Positions 10,027 to 21,600 of a stretch of DNA of 23,358 bases are shown piece after piece. The notes below the pieces were generated by a model. The model saw only the letters and a program-made list of their open reading frames with translations, made no database searches and was not told where the DNA came from. Position 1 is the stretch's first letter, and the number at the start of each line of letters is the position of its first letter. The position numbers and the translations under genes were made by a program. The stretch comes from Bigelowiella natans CCMP2755 (taxonomy: Eukaryota > Cercozoa > Chlorarachniophyceae): contig ADNK01000802.1 of the NCBI GenBank assembly GCA_000320545.1, forward strand, positions 1 through 23,358, given 5' to 3'.

Positions 10027-11477
10027 TGTTCATTTCGAAAATAGATATAGACATGAATTTACCCTTGTCGTAAGAAGGTTTTGTGAGCTAATTTGATCCG
10101 TCGATGTAAATCCTGCTTTGTGGGGATTTCTGGTTGTCGCACCCTCTATGCCCCCTGCTGTATATGTGTTCATACGCTCGTATCGGCTCGGGTCGAGAAG
10201 GGGGGAAGAAATTTCCGAAACGTTCATCGTCGACCCGGAAGAACAGGATGCTGTAGTTGATGGGAACACACATTCCTTGTTCATTCTATAAGGGAGTAAG
10301 AACTCGTACAGCAACAAAAAAACGTAACAATATCTGTGTTTGACGCTCGACGGCTTGAGTTCTGTTTTTGTTCTGTGACTCGCTTTTCCTCATCGCCGAC
10401 CCGGAAGAACAGGATGCTGTGCTTGATGGGAACATGCATTCCTTGTTTGTTCCATGGGGGAGTAAGAACTCGTGCAGCAACAAGAAAACAAATCCACACG
10501 TGTTCAACGCTCGACGGCTTTGCGGCTCGTCGTCGGGCTTGAGTTCTGTTTTTGTGTTCTGTGACTCGCTTTTTGCCTTCGCTAGCTTGTTGTCCATGAC
10601 AGACACAGCAACGCATCATGCATGTCATGTTGCACATCCATCATGCCTCGATCGTTGGCTCCTCGAGTGACTCTTCATCTGTTGCAGTTGCTCCCATCCG
10701 AATCAAATTGCATCCGTCTTGCGTGAGAGCACACTGCTGCGCTGTACATGACCACGCAGATCACGTCATAAGTTTGTGTCATGCATCACACATGAACGTG
10801 GGAGTGAGCACGCATGGCTACTAGGGACACTTGTGTGCACCCAGGCTACACCAGTGCACGGGCTAAGGCATTATCATGCAAACGACAAATGAACAGCCTA
10901 GCAATTAAGACAACTCAACTTGCGCAGCATGATGTGGACATGCAACATCATGTGTCTGTGATCACACATGACGTGCACAAACCAACAACATGTTCTACGT
11001 GTGGTGAAAAGAGCGCATGAGTTGCAATGCATGTGCACACATCATCAAATGTGCAACAGCAGTGCCATGCATGTCATAGCTTTCTGCTAGCTTTGTGCAA
11101 CATGCATGACGAGCTACATTGCATTCGAAAAGTTGACGCTGCATGCGCTCTGAAAAGTGATGCGCACACACAGCGCAAGCCGGGCCTGCAGTAGATCGAA
11201 CACATCTCCGTTCAAAACACACAACTTGAACGGGAAATGCTAAATTCCTCCTCTAAGATAGTGGGCAAATGTGCGTTGCTGGCACGTCAACTCTATATCT
11301 CGCTGGATTTTCGTCTCGTATTCTAGAGCCACTAGCTTGTCATCATTTGTAGTCAACTGTATCTCTGCTGTTTCATTCGCCTCACATCCTGCTTCTCATT
11401 CTAACCGCCTTGAGATCACGCATTTTTTGCCTTAAGCCTATTCAAGTATTTTTCAAGTTTTTAGCTGCTTTGTTGCT
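10027..11477. other. Intergenic region upstream of the capping enzyme and downstream of MRPL46
   Basis: The region should carry the capping enzyme promoter at its left end and the MRPL46 3' end at its right end. It holds a tandem duplication (10224-10575) and then about 600 bases dense in CATG and TGCA words (about 10600-11220). Frames up to 118 residues here fall in the duplication and match nothing I know. I see no exon with family motifs. Confidence 0.5.
10224..10575. repeat. Two tandem copies of a unit of about 166 bp
   Basis: CGACCCGGAAGAACAGGATG occurs at 10231 and 10397. Both copies continue with a shared GGGAGTAAGAACTCGT word, a CAGCAACAA word, and the block CGCTCGACGGCTT...GAGTTCTGTTTTTG followed by TGTGACTCGCTTTT. 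Copy 2 has an insertion of about 18 bases (TGCGGCTCGTCGTCGGGC) within CGACGGCTT...GAG. Confidence 0.5.
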
Positions 11478-11731
11478 TTATTGCTTTTGTTGTTGTAGGG
11501 TAAGTATGTATGCCCAAAAAATGCCCGCTTTCAATCGTGACATCATCGTTGTGACCATCATGACATGAATCCCAATCACCTTCTTTTCGTTGAAGGCCCG
11601 CTCGGAGACGGCTCGAGCGCACTCTTGGGGCTCTCCGCCATATATCCACTGGTTGCGAGGCTTTAGCGTGATGAGGATCTCGTCGCACATCTCAGCTTCC
11701 TTTGGCTCCAGACGTCTGCTCGCACACACAA

Positions 11732-11791
<60 letters not shown>

Positions 11792-12689
11792 TTAGTAAAA
11801 GTGTCCGTGCGTGCAAGTGTGCGCCTGCATTGAAAAAGTGATAACAAAAGACAAATCAAGATGATGACAATATCGCATTACTCTAGGACTTCCTCCTTCG
11901 TCGCCCACATAAAATCAGACTTCCCATCAACGACTTTGATGTCGCCGCTGCAGTAGAGCGTGTGGAAGAAGAAAGTGCGTGTGTCCCCCTCCTCAACGCA
12001 TCCGATTGGAGCGTTGCCCAGAATGAAGTGATCGAGCTCGTCTGAGAATACATCAAGCAGCTGCACATTGGCGCTTTGCCGCAGCGACGTGTTCCGCGTC
12101 CAGTTACCGGATGGGATGCGCCAAACTTATGACGACGGGGCGGAATTTATGAGGAAGAGGAGGAAGAGGAGGAGGAGGAGGAGGAGGAGGAGGAGGAAGA
12201 GGAGGATTGAGGAGCAAGTCAGTGGGGAGGATTGGTGTGTCATCACAGCGTCGCACATCAACAAAACACAATGAAGCTTGAAGAAAGAGAAGTGATGATG
12301 GTGGCACTCTCGTGGTAGATACTGTTAGGATCTCCCTTTCTTCTTCAAAAAATGCTACGGTTTCGGAGAGGTTGTCTATCTATTTTGTGATATCGCGGCA
12401 GGGTCTCCGCTTTGTCCAATCTATGCCGTCTTGTATGGTTGTGTTGATGTATAAAGATAGTGGACGACGAGTGCAGATTATGGCAAAAACTCGATGGCTA
12501 ATTACTCCGCAATTACCTCCATCCTGCTGCACGATTAGATACAGATGCTCGCACAGTCTACGATTCATCGATCGCAGGTCGTTTGCCTCATCCTCCTTCG
12601 TCACTACTGGCGCAGGCACGTATTCTTCATTCGCCTAGGAACAAAGAAACACGATGCAGATATGGTTGTGAAATGAGGAGGTGGAGGAG

Positions 12690-12733
<44 letters not shown>

Positions 12734-13463
12734 GGGAGAGAAAAGGAGAGAAACGTAGAGATTCAATAGATGTCTGATGTATTGTGCATGGGAGTAAAAT
12801 GTATATCAGGAAATTGGCTCGGGGCGATAATCTCAGAATGCTCTATTTGACTCCCCCCCCCCGCCCTCTCGCTCAATTTGATTGTGTATTACGGCTTGGT
12901 CCGCGGCGTAGTCAAATTCGTCATACGGGTCGAACATGACTTTTGGCATCTCTCGCCGTCTCCTCGCCTGTCGTGCAGCCTGCCACTCATAGTACTCCTT
13001 CTGCAGGAGGAGGAGGAGGAGGAGGAGGAGGAGGAGGAGGAGGGGCACAGTTGTCATTATCACGAGAAGTGGTAGTAGTACAACAACGGCGGCTTTCTCG
13101 AGCGCATCGAAACGAGGGAAAAGAAGCCAAAAGGTGGCGACAAGCTTGAATCAACTCCACGGTTTTACCTCCCAGGGTTCGTAGGGGGGCATCACTGGCG
13201 GAATGCGCTCCAGGATTATGCCAGCTCTTAGTTTCCAGGGATACTCCTCACTGTACACGCTCGCTTCACTTGCCTGGAACATGCGTGTGGAGATGACAAA
13301 TACAAATACCATCCCCATCCAGTCACGTGTCATAAACAGAAAAAAGACAATGTCAAGCAGCACTTCATTGTGGTGTGGAATGTATCTTCACCTCCGTGGA
13401 GAAAACTCTATTGTTGTTACGCGAGCGTGCCAGCGAAGGGAGGGGGGCGACAGGGAGCCGCAT
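11478..13463 (-). CDS. MRPL46: Mitochondrial large-subunit ribosomal protein L46 (mL46)
   Basis: This is a NUDIX-fold protein of the mitochondrial large ribosomal subunit. Six exons agree in phase and give 294 residues, near the animal length: 13463-13392, 13273-13169, 13000-12893, 12634-12517, 12125-11882 and 11715-11478. Exon 1 encodes a basic, acid-free leader ending in NNNRVFSTE, a plausible matrix-targeting peptide. Exon 2 reads YPWKLRAGIILERIPPVMPP, exon 4 DLRSMNRRLCEHLYLIVQQ, and exon 5 VWRIPSGNWT, LGNAPIGCVEEGDTRTFFFH and FMWATKEEVLEE. These follow the family order: W-K-L-x-A-G-x-x-L-x-R-x-P, L-R-S-x-x-R-x-L, W-x-x-P, then a late FFF and W-x-x-K-E-E. The C-terminal exon (EMCDEILITLKPRNQWIYGG) is less familiar. 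Its last 25 or so residues may be replaced by another exon, since AAGAAG|GTGATT is a possible donor. Confidence 0.5.
12150..12205. repeat. (GAG)n microsatellite in an MRPL46 intron
   Basis: In the sense (minus) orientation this is a CTC/CCT tract that ends about 25 bases before the acceptor of the exon starting at 12125. An (AG)n tract at 12692-12726 lies in the preceding intron. Confidence 0.5.
13003..13042. repeat. (AGG)n microsatellite forming a polypyrimidine tract
   Basis: Read on the minus strand, this CCT repeat runs directly into the TGCAG acceptor of the MRPL46 exon starting at 13000. It therefore occupies the position of the polypyrimidine tract. Confidence 0.5.
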
Positions 13464-14390
13464 CCTGGCGGCTAACCGAAAGGCACTGGCGCATTTTGAG
13501 CTTCGTCTCATTCCAGAGCTGGGTAGGATTCAAAAAGAAAGGACGTGTGAGCAATGGATGGTCCCGCGGTGCTGCAGGAACTCTCATTGTGAAAAACACA
13601 ATCGAACCAAAGAACAGCACCCCTCCACCAAAAATAGCATTCCAGAGGGCATGTTTCGCGCAAGACTTGGGATAGACAAGGTTTTAAAAAAAGGAGAGTT
13701 CGAGTGCGGGTTGCGGCCGCGATGGTGACCCTGGTGGGGAGGGGGATGCGCAATGGGGTGTGCGCCAGATATTCAGACATATTTTTTTCGATGTTTCTCC
13801 GAATAGGATGAGTCATAGAACTTCCGTATATTATCATAAATTGTTGGTCATATTTCTTCGAAGTTTCTCTGATAAAAAACTCTCCAAGTAGAACGTGGCT
13901 GAATTCCTTCGCGGACTGGACGACGGACCTTTTGTATCACATGGCCTGCGGCATCAAAATCGTCATGTCGCAGTAGGAAATTCGTCGCGGATCGTGCGAA
14001 TCGTAACTATCATGGTAGAACACTCGCTGCGACACGAGTTTTTTACTGACGTTCGCACAACATTCCATGGCGTTTGAGCTCCCATCGGGCCTGAACGAGC
14101 TTCTCGCTTCCGAGCGCGTGGGCGTGAAAGGAAGGAAATATCCCCTTCAAATCATACATGTGGCAAGGAAATCGGAGTAGAAATCTTAGAAATCTACGCC
14201 GTTCGGGTGGTGGTTTCGGCACGAGTTACACTCTGTGCAACGCGCTACCCTTTTGACCCTCTTTCTGTGATCGTGCTTTTCTATCGACCGCCGTGCCCAC
14301 AAGATCAGACATAGATCTAGACGAGCGTGACCGGAAATTGCGGGGGAAAGCTACGTCTGCGGCGATCAGGGAAGGGAAGGAGAGTCAGCG
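13464..14390. promoter_or_regulatory. Divergent intergenic region between MRPL46 and the REJ-GPS receptor gene
   Basis: The two genes are transcribed away from this stretch, so it should hold both promoters. I see no clear TATA box or other element. Open frames here, such as 13895-14077 plus and 13508-13837 minus, lack splice support and family motifs. The first exon of either gene could extend into it. Confidence 0.5.
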
Positions 14391-14742
14391 ATGCTCTGCT
14401 TCTCATTCTTACCGGGATGGCGGCGATGGCGCTCGCAAATCAGGGTGTTGATAGCAATGTTTGCTGCTACCTTGCTGTCCGAGGCGCAACAAGGTGTCAC
14501 CGTTAGCTTGAATTCATCGACAAGGATTGAAGGGGAGAAGTTAAGGGGAGAACTATTTGAGATCAAAGCTGATGCGGCGAATCGAGCTCTAATTGTGAAG
14601 ATGTTACAAATCGTGACGTCTTTCCCTGATGATCTTCCCCTCTGTTTTATTTTGGCAATGTTGTTTTTTGTCGTGGCATCGTACCCCATATTTTTCCTCA
14701 TACTGGAAGATCTCGGACCCTCATCACCAACGTGCCAACCAG
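14391..14742 (+). other. Exon 1 region: signal peptide and first EGF cysteine
   Basis: The ATG at 14391 opens a frame with a basic n-region (WRRWRSQIR), a hydrophobic core and an SEA-QQ cleavage-like site. The frame stays open through 14742, ending TCQP before GTGCGG. A T-rich stretch near 14641-14700 looks intronic, so an internal intron (for example 14494-14709 or 14644-14709, both phase 1) is likely. Confidence 0.5.
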
Positions 14743-17700
14743 GTGCGGCGTCCGCGCGAAACACAAATACACGGATACCCGATTTTGATGTGTTTGTGTG
14801 TGTTTGATGTTTCGAATGCGCGCCCTGTAAATAAATAAAACAAATAAGTTTTTCATGCATGAGACTGATACCATGGTATGTCTTCAGCGTGTAGCACCAA
14901 TGAGCACTGTGTCGGGGGAATAAAGTAGTATGCAGACAAATCATCAACTTCGTAGCTGGAGCAGATATGCACAGCGAATTAATGCACAACAACCTGGACT
15001 TATCAACGTTGGATATCCTTAAACCACACAAACACCATATCTATAGAAACATGACAACCAGGAGTGACATTTCATCTTTTGCAATTTTTTCATTACCGCT
15101 CGTATCAGCCGACAAAATGAGTGCGCGTGCATCGACGGGTTCATAAAATTGGAAGGAGCCTGCAGCAGCTGCAGGCCCAAAGTTTCCATACCTACGGACT
15201 TCTCCGTAATTCCTAGCGAAGCACTGAATATCGGAGCCACAATCCTGCTACCATCGACTATGTGTTACGGGGAAGTATCTGTGAAGCCCAGCTACAGGTT
15301 CTCTCGCTAACGCCTCATACTACCTGAAGAGATATTTGTTTCTTAAATTTCTGGAAGTAAGTTATATTGCGCCACGGCTTCCTATTCGTAGTATAGTCTC
15401 CCTAGTCGATCTTCAAAGAGCAAGTCGAGTTTCAATCAGATTGCAGAGCCTCTGCTTGTTTATGTCCAAAATGAATATTCGAACGACAATGTTGCGGTGG
15501 AAATGATCGTCACCCCGCCCCTATCCTTCCTCTCATTCAAAGACAAACAAGCAAATATAAATATATATAAATACCACAGCTGGATACTAAGGGAGAGCGG
15601 GTCAACCTTAATCATTATTAAGAGCTATACTGACAACTTGACCATCGGCCCCTCTCTCCTCAAGGCAAATCGCTCCTACTCCGCCAAGTTAAGGTGATAA
15701 CAAGATATCCTGAGGAGAACCAATGGTTTGTTGTTTCTTGCGATTTTCATTCCTTCTATTTCTATCATTTGGGAAGTTACAACACACCTTGAGAAAACCC
15801 TTTCGTGCTGATATGGTGCTGCTGACGGATAGTGTTGCTTTCACCGGTCTGCAGTGGATTGGGACTGCTCAAGGTAACGAGACTCTGTAACGATATTTGC
15901 GCTGCACACACTCACACACACGAACACACACCCCATAATATGTTATGTGTGTGAGAGTTAGATATTAATATTTATGTATGTACAATGAATGTAATTGGGG
16001 GCGTTCTCACATGTCCTCCTCCCTTGGTTGAAGATACTACCTCCACTACGCCTCTGCAGTCGCTGGTGCGACGGTGATCGATAATACTGATTTTGCCGCT
16101 TCGCTGTTCGTTCATCCCCTTCATCTTTTCCCGTTGTCCTTTCTACTGAAATCCCCATATAGGCTCCTTCACGACTATTTCGTCTGATTTACACGCTGTG
16201 ATATCGGGAGCAAATGCGTTCACTGTGGGGCCCATAGGTGCTGATGCCTTTCGTTTACGCTATTGTTGGTTGTGTGGCGACTCGCATGAAGAAACGAGAG
16301 GATGCAGAGCATCACTCTCCTCATATCTCCTATGACACCTCCTGCTGAGTGCCTCCCCCCTCCCCCCTCCCCCCACACGCACATACTGCCGCTGGCGGGC
16401 GTGCGTAGGCAACCTCGAGCTGAACGCATCGCGGTCCTTCGATCCGGATGGTGAAGCGACTCCACAGAACTCCCTCTTCACATGGACTTGCATCAGACTA
16501 AGCGACGGAATGGATGTTGCGGCGGCCTTCTCGAGGCACTCGCAGCGGTGGAACCTCGGGGAACGGTACCCATGCTGTGGTTTGTCTTTGCGGGAAAACG
16601 AAGATGAGAGGGAGGATGGGGGACAAAGTGCGGGGGCATCACCGGAAAAAAACGGCCACCTCGAGCTCTGTCTATTTGGCCGTCGAGTCGCATTTACAAA
16701 TTGAGATAAAAATACGACGCTAGTTCCCAACGATTCGCTATGTTGGCCACGCTCTTTTACCTCCTGTCTCCTTACTGTGTTGCCTTCGCCTTTAGGCTAT
16801 CACTGAACACTTCGTGGTTTCCTACAACCGCAACCTACCGTTTCACAGTGGAGTTCCGCGTATATCTCCGGTTGTAGTGGTAGCAGTATTGGTGTGATGT
16901 GTATTTATTCTTTCTTCTCTCTGCCAGGACATCTCGCCCATCGTTCAAACTCCTAATCGTTCTCTCAACCTTCGTCTCCTCCTCTCTACTGCCCCCTTAC
17001 CCCCCCCCCCCTCCCTAACCTTCCCCTTTGATTTCAGAAGCGCAACCGCGAGCGTGGATGTTACGCTCGCGGGATTTCGCGTCCCCTACATTACGATTGA
17101 CGCCCCGAAATACGTGAATGTGCACCAGACAAACACGCTCAAAGCGAAGGTAGCGATGCCGTTGAGGGGGGAGGGGCTCACGAAGAGTCCCTGTTGGATA
17201 TCAGAAGATGACCTATCAACGAATGGTTGCTTACGAAGGGTCTGATTGTGCCCCCCTCTGACGTAGATTGCCCAAAGCGAGGTCGGTCTCTCATACGTTT
17301 GGGAGGAAGAGACCTCCTTCATCGCAGGCGGCATCGACAGCATTCTACAGATGTCGAGCCAGAGCCCTCAGATCGTTATTCGGCCGGACGTGCTTGAAGC
17401 AAGATCCCACATGTTCTCTGTTTCAGCTACGAGCAAGGAGACAGGGAGTCTTGGCCGCGCGACTGTTCTGGTGAATAATCTTCTGTTTCCGTGCCCCCAC
17501 CCTCTCCTACCCGGTAACTTTGCCCCGTAACACTCTAGATTAGAGGCAATGTCGGACCTCTTGGCGGCACTGTCACCGTAACGCCTAATACCGGATTTAG
17601 TTTCCAAACCACTTTCTCCCTTGCGACGTCTTCGTGGGTTGATGAAGCCGGGCAAATCCCGTATGATCAACACTACCCGCACCGTCCTGACTGTCTGTCT

Positions 17701-20700
17701 ATTGACATATGCGGACGACTGTTGATAAGTGCGCGTGTGTAGGGGGGGGGAGGTATATGTTTGATATATACTTCTCACAGAAGATAAGCATGATTATGCG
17801 TGGCCGCAACGAATCAACACGTCGATAATTTCTCTCTCCTAATCCCACCTAGTTCCCTTTCTCTCTTTGTTCCACTTCTTCCTCCTCCTTCTCCTCCTTC
17901 TTCTTCTCATTCTCATTCTCAATCTCCTGCTCCTCTCTTGGGCTCTCATTTGTGACTCCATCAAAAGGTTCACCTATACGTTTTGCGTCGGTCCGCGAAG
18001 TCTCGAGATAAATACGACTGCTGCACTGGTTCGATCCCCGTTGGTTTCTTGCCTGGCGAATCGAGTGAGGGCACCGTCCACTGTAAGCAATGCCTTCTCA
18101 GCGGGCCAGCAAAGCGTCTACGCCATCGCGTTAGTAACACCAAGATTTGTTGAAGTGTTGTAATAATGATGTATCGATGATAGTGGCGATGATGACATGA
18201 TGGCGAGCTGGTGATAGACAGTGCACAGTTTGAATTCCCAAAAAATGGAAAACGACTCGCTATCGTGAAATACTCGTCACGAAGTCCGCGGTGATTTTGG
18301 TGAGTCCACAAGGCCATAGCAGCTCTCCAATATGCTTGGCATCCTCTGGATTTTCGTCTGATTCGCATAATAGTCGAGCGTATTGCTGCCTTGCCAACCA
18401 CAGACATTCACACTTCTCCTGCTATCACCGCCACCATCAGATACGACAACATGGGCGCTGCTTCTGAGGAACCCGTAAGCACGCAGCTCTCCGTCCTTTT
18501 GCCGGCGAGGCCATCTCCCTCCCCCACCAGTAACTCCTCACTTTGCTACGCGCATGAGGTTGCTTCGTCATTTCTCTCTAGAAATAACTCTATATCGTCG
18601 CGCTCAGAGATCATAGCAGTCGTTCGCGCGGTGGTGAAACTTTCCACCATTGGAGACTCTCAGGGGGGGGGGCGAGACTCCTTGCCAGTCTCTCGCAACT
18701 GCACAACCGGGGATGGAAGAGTCGTCACGGAGAGGGAGTCAGGCCGGGCAGCCATTGCAGACGCAGCGCGAGCACTGAGAAGTACCCTCGAAAGCTCTCC
18801 AACCACCACTTTATCATCAGCCGATGCCGAATCCGCGGCAATGGCAGTCGCGAGTGTCGCCGCAGCGCTCAGGGAAGAGGAGGACGGGTGCAGCACTATC
18901 ACGGAGGAGAATGCTGCAGCAGCATTCGTCGAAGCTGCGGGCACCATTCGGGCTCTAGTGGTGGGCGCACGGCCCAGCTTCAGCGACGGCTCTACGACAT
19001 CAGAAGGTATTGGAAGCGCACTGGCGGGCCTCGCAACAGCCGCAAAGACCTGCGCCCAGATTGAGAGGGTGGGGCGGCTCTCGGGGCGGTACCTCGAGAC
19101 CGTCGCACGCTCGCTTGTGGTTGGGCAGAATGTTGGGACGCTGTCCTATGGCCATGAAGGAGAGGATGGCAACTGGGTCGCTGGAATGAGGAAGCTGCGT
19201 GCCGAGGAAGGTCTTTCTTCGTTGCGATCCATTGCCCCCCCCCCCCCTGCCCTTCCTCGTCCTCCTCCTCCCTCTCCTATCAAAGCTCGTCCATCACACC
19301 GGAATACATATGCATAAGAGACAAACTGCCCCCCCCAAAAAACACAGTTCTCTTCCCACACACATGCAAATAAAACGCATGCACACACATTACACACATA
19401 TTGCAAGGTGGTGTCGCTAAGTGGGCAAGCGGGCGCATCGTCGGCGTCTCATCAATCTCGGTGCCGAGCGGCGTATTCTCAGGCGCAGACATTGACATTT
19501 CCCTCCTCAAGATAAATAGTAGCCAGCTGCATCGATGCCGGAGGGTGCCTACCACTGCGGACACCGATTTTGCCGTGAAGCCCTTCTCCGTATTCATCTC
19601 GAGGGACGGCGTGGAGCAGACGGTAAGGAAGAATACGAGGGAGGAGGAGGGGGGGGGGGGAGGAGGGGAAAACATCCTTGAAACGTCCCTAGCCCCTCCA
19701 CCCTGACTAAGCAGTAAGCATTAACACAGCGACGAATAAAGACCGTGCTCAGAGAGGGCTATGGCACTGCCTGCCTCACATCTAACCCAACCCCATTCCC
19801 CCCCCCCAAACCCCCTTTTCCCTCTCACCTTCCTTTGTATTAGGTGGAACGACTGCGAGAACCATTGGAGTTTCGACTTCGCCCCTCTCCTCCGATCTCC
19901 CCCCCCAAGGTCTCTCCAGCCGGGGGCAGAAGTATCAGTGCGTGTTCTGGGATCTTGGGGAGGGAGGATGGTCCGCGTCGGGGTGTAAGACTCAGAGAGA
20001 CGCAGAAGACCCCGAAACTTACGTCAAGTGCCTATGTAAGCAAGCAATGGCGTAGACGAAGAGTGACGGCGAAAACAAAGAGCAGCACCAAGAAGAAGAA
20101 CAGAGGAGGGGGGAGGGGGGGTGAGAGCAAAGTCATGGGAAGGGTGTACCGCAGCATGGCCATTAGGAATGGCGCTATACGCAAAGCAGCCCGACCAGCT
20201 GCAGCCATGTATGTGGGCGCAGAGCGCGTTTGTGCTTGTTTCCCCCATTCCCAAGCCTTGGCGCGCTGATCCCTTCAAACCCACCGCAGGTACCCATTTG
20301 TCCGAGTTTGCTTTGCTCGCAGCTGAGGACCCCATGGAGTCGGGGGATGGCCCCGCCCCCCCGTACGCTTCTGGCCTGTTCTACTTTCTGGCCTCCCTCT
20401 ACTCTCTTACTGCTACCTCGCTGCTGGCGCAGCTCTGCTACCTCATGTAAGAGACAGACACCACTAGCATAGCGTCGAGAACATGTCTTCGTAACACACG
20501 CCAACGCATGGCTTTGTCGTAGCGAGAATCATCGGTATTTTCTTAATTTATTTACCGTGGCCTCTTCGCGGAAAGCAGTTTGTACGCGAGTAGATCGAAG
20601 CGGTTCTGTATGCACACACGCCACGCACTTCTTATCGTCATTGGTCGGTGTCTACTGATATCACCCCTAAGTGTCTGCGTCACCGTCATCACTTCTGCAG

Positions 20701-21027
20701 TCCACGTTTATATTCAGTACTCATGGGCGCCGTTGCATTTTACCGACTCGCTTGTCGCCAAGCCGTTGTTCCCTTATATATTCTTTTTCGTTTCTTCACG
20801 GCGTGTTCTCTCTTCTCCCCTCCTCCTCCTCCTCCTCCTCCTCCTCCTCCTCCTTTATCCCAAAGGCGGGGCGTGCGTCTCAAGAAGGAAGTTGCTGCAA
20901 AGGTCCAGCTGGTCTGGCTTCTGCTGCTTTGCGCGTGTCGCGTCACCCTCTGCCTCCGCTATAGCCAAGGCATACCGTGGTTCAATCAAATGCCGCAATC
21001 TGCTCTCGCGGTAAACATGTAATGTGG

Positions 21028-21067
<40 letters not shown>

Positions 21068-21563
21068 TAATGATATATATTCACTCACATCTACTCGGTG
21101 TGCAGGCGGTTGCAGCGCTTCCATATGCGATGCTTTGTTGGACATTTGCTCTGACTGCGCTGCAGTGGGCGGCTGTCTTCAATGTCTCGATGAAATCTCT
21201 TCGGCGTTTGAGATTCTCGGACTACAGCAGCTGGTGATACCAGCTCTATTGGGAGATAACAAAGGGGGGGGAGGGGGGGGAAGCATGATCCTGGGGGGCG
21301 CGAGTATTTGGCTCAGACGAGAATGAAGAAATGATTGCTTTTGATAGATGTTTCACGTGTATAATAAACAAACATTAGGTACATTGGTGGCTGCTCGGCT
21401 GCATCCGTCTCTGAAGTAGCGCTCTTCTTCGCGGTGTGAACGAAATAAGATTAACCGTCATCAATGTAGACACGGACACGCGCGCTCAAACAAAAATGAG
21501 ATGATTGTATATACGTTGTCTATATGCCATTTATTTTATGTGCGCTGGGATGTGTATGTGTGT

Positions 21564-21600
<37 letters not shown>

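Noticed and set aside
10224-10575. CRISPR array or transposon terminal repeats
   Set aside because: There are only two direct copies with no spacer pattern, no inverted ends, no transposase, and the DNA is eukaryotic.
10281-10670. Frames of 100-118 residues on both strands
   Set aside because: They lie in the 166-bp tandem duplication, repeat themselves, and match no known family.
13895-14077. 60-residue plus-strand frame in the divergent promoter region
   Set aside because: No recognisable motif, no credible splice sites, and no standard ATG at its start.
14366-15031. 221-residue minus-strand open frame
   Set aside because: It overlaps the receptor's signal-peptide and EGF-like exons, which are supported by splice phase and cysteine spacing. 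It shows no family motif.
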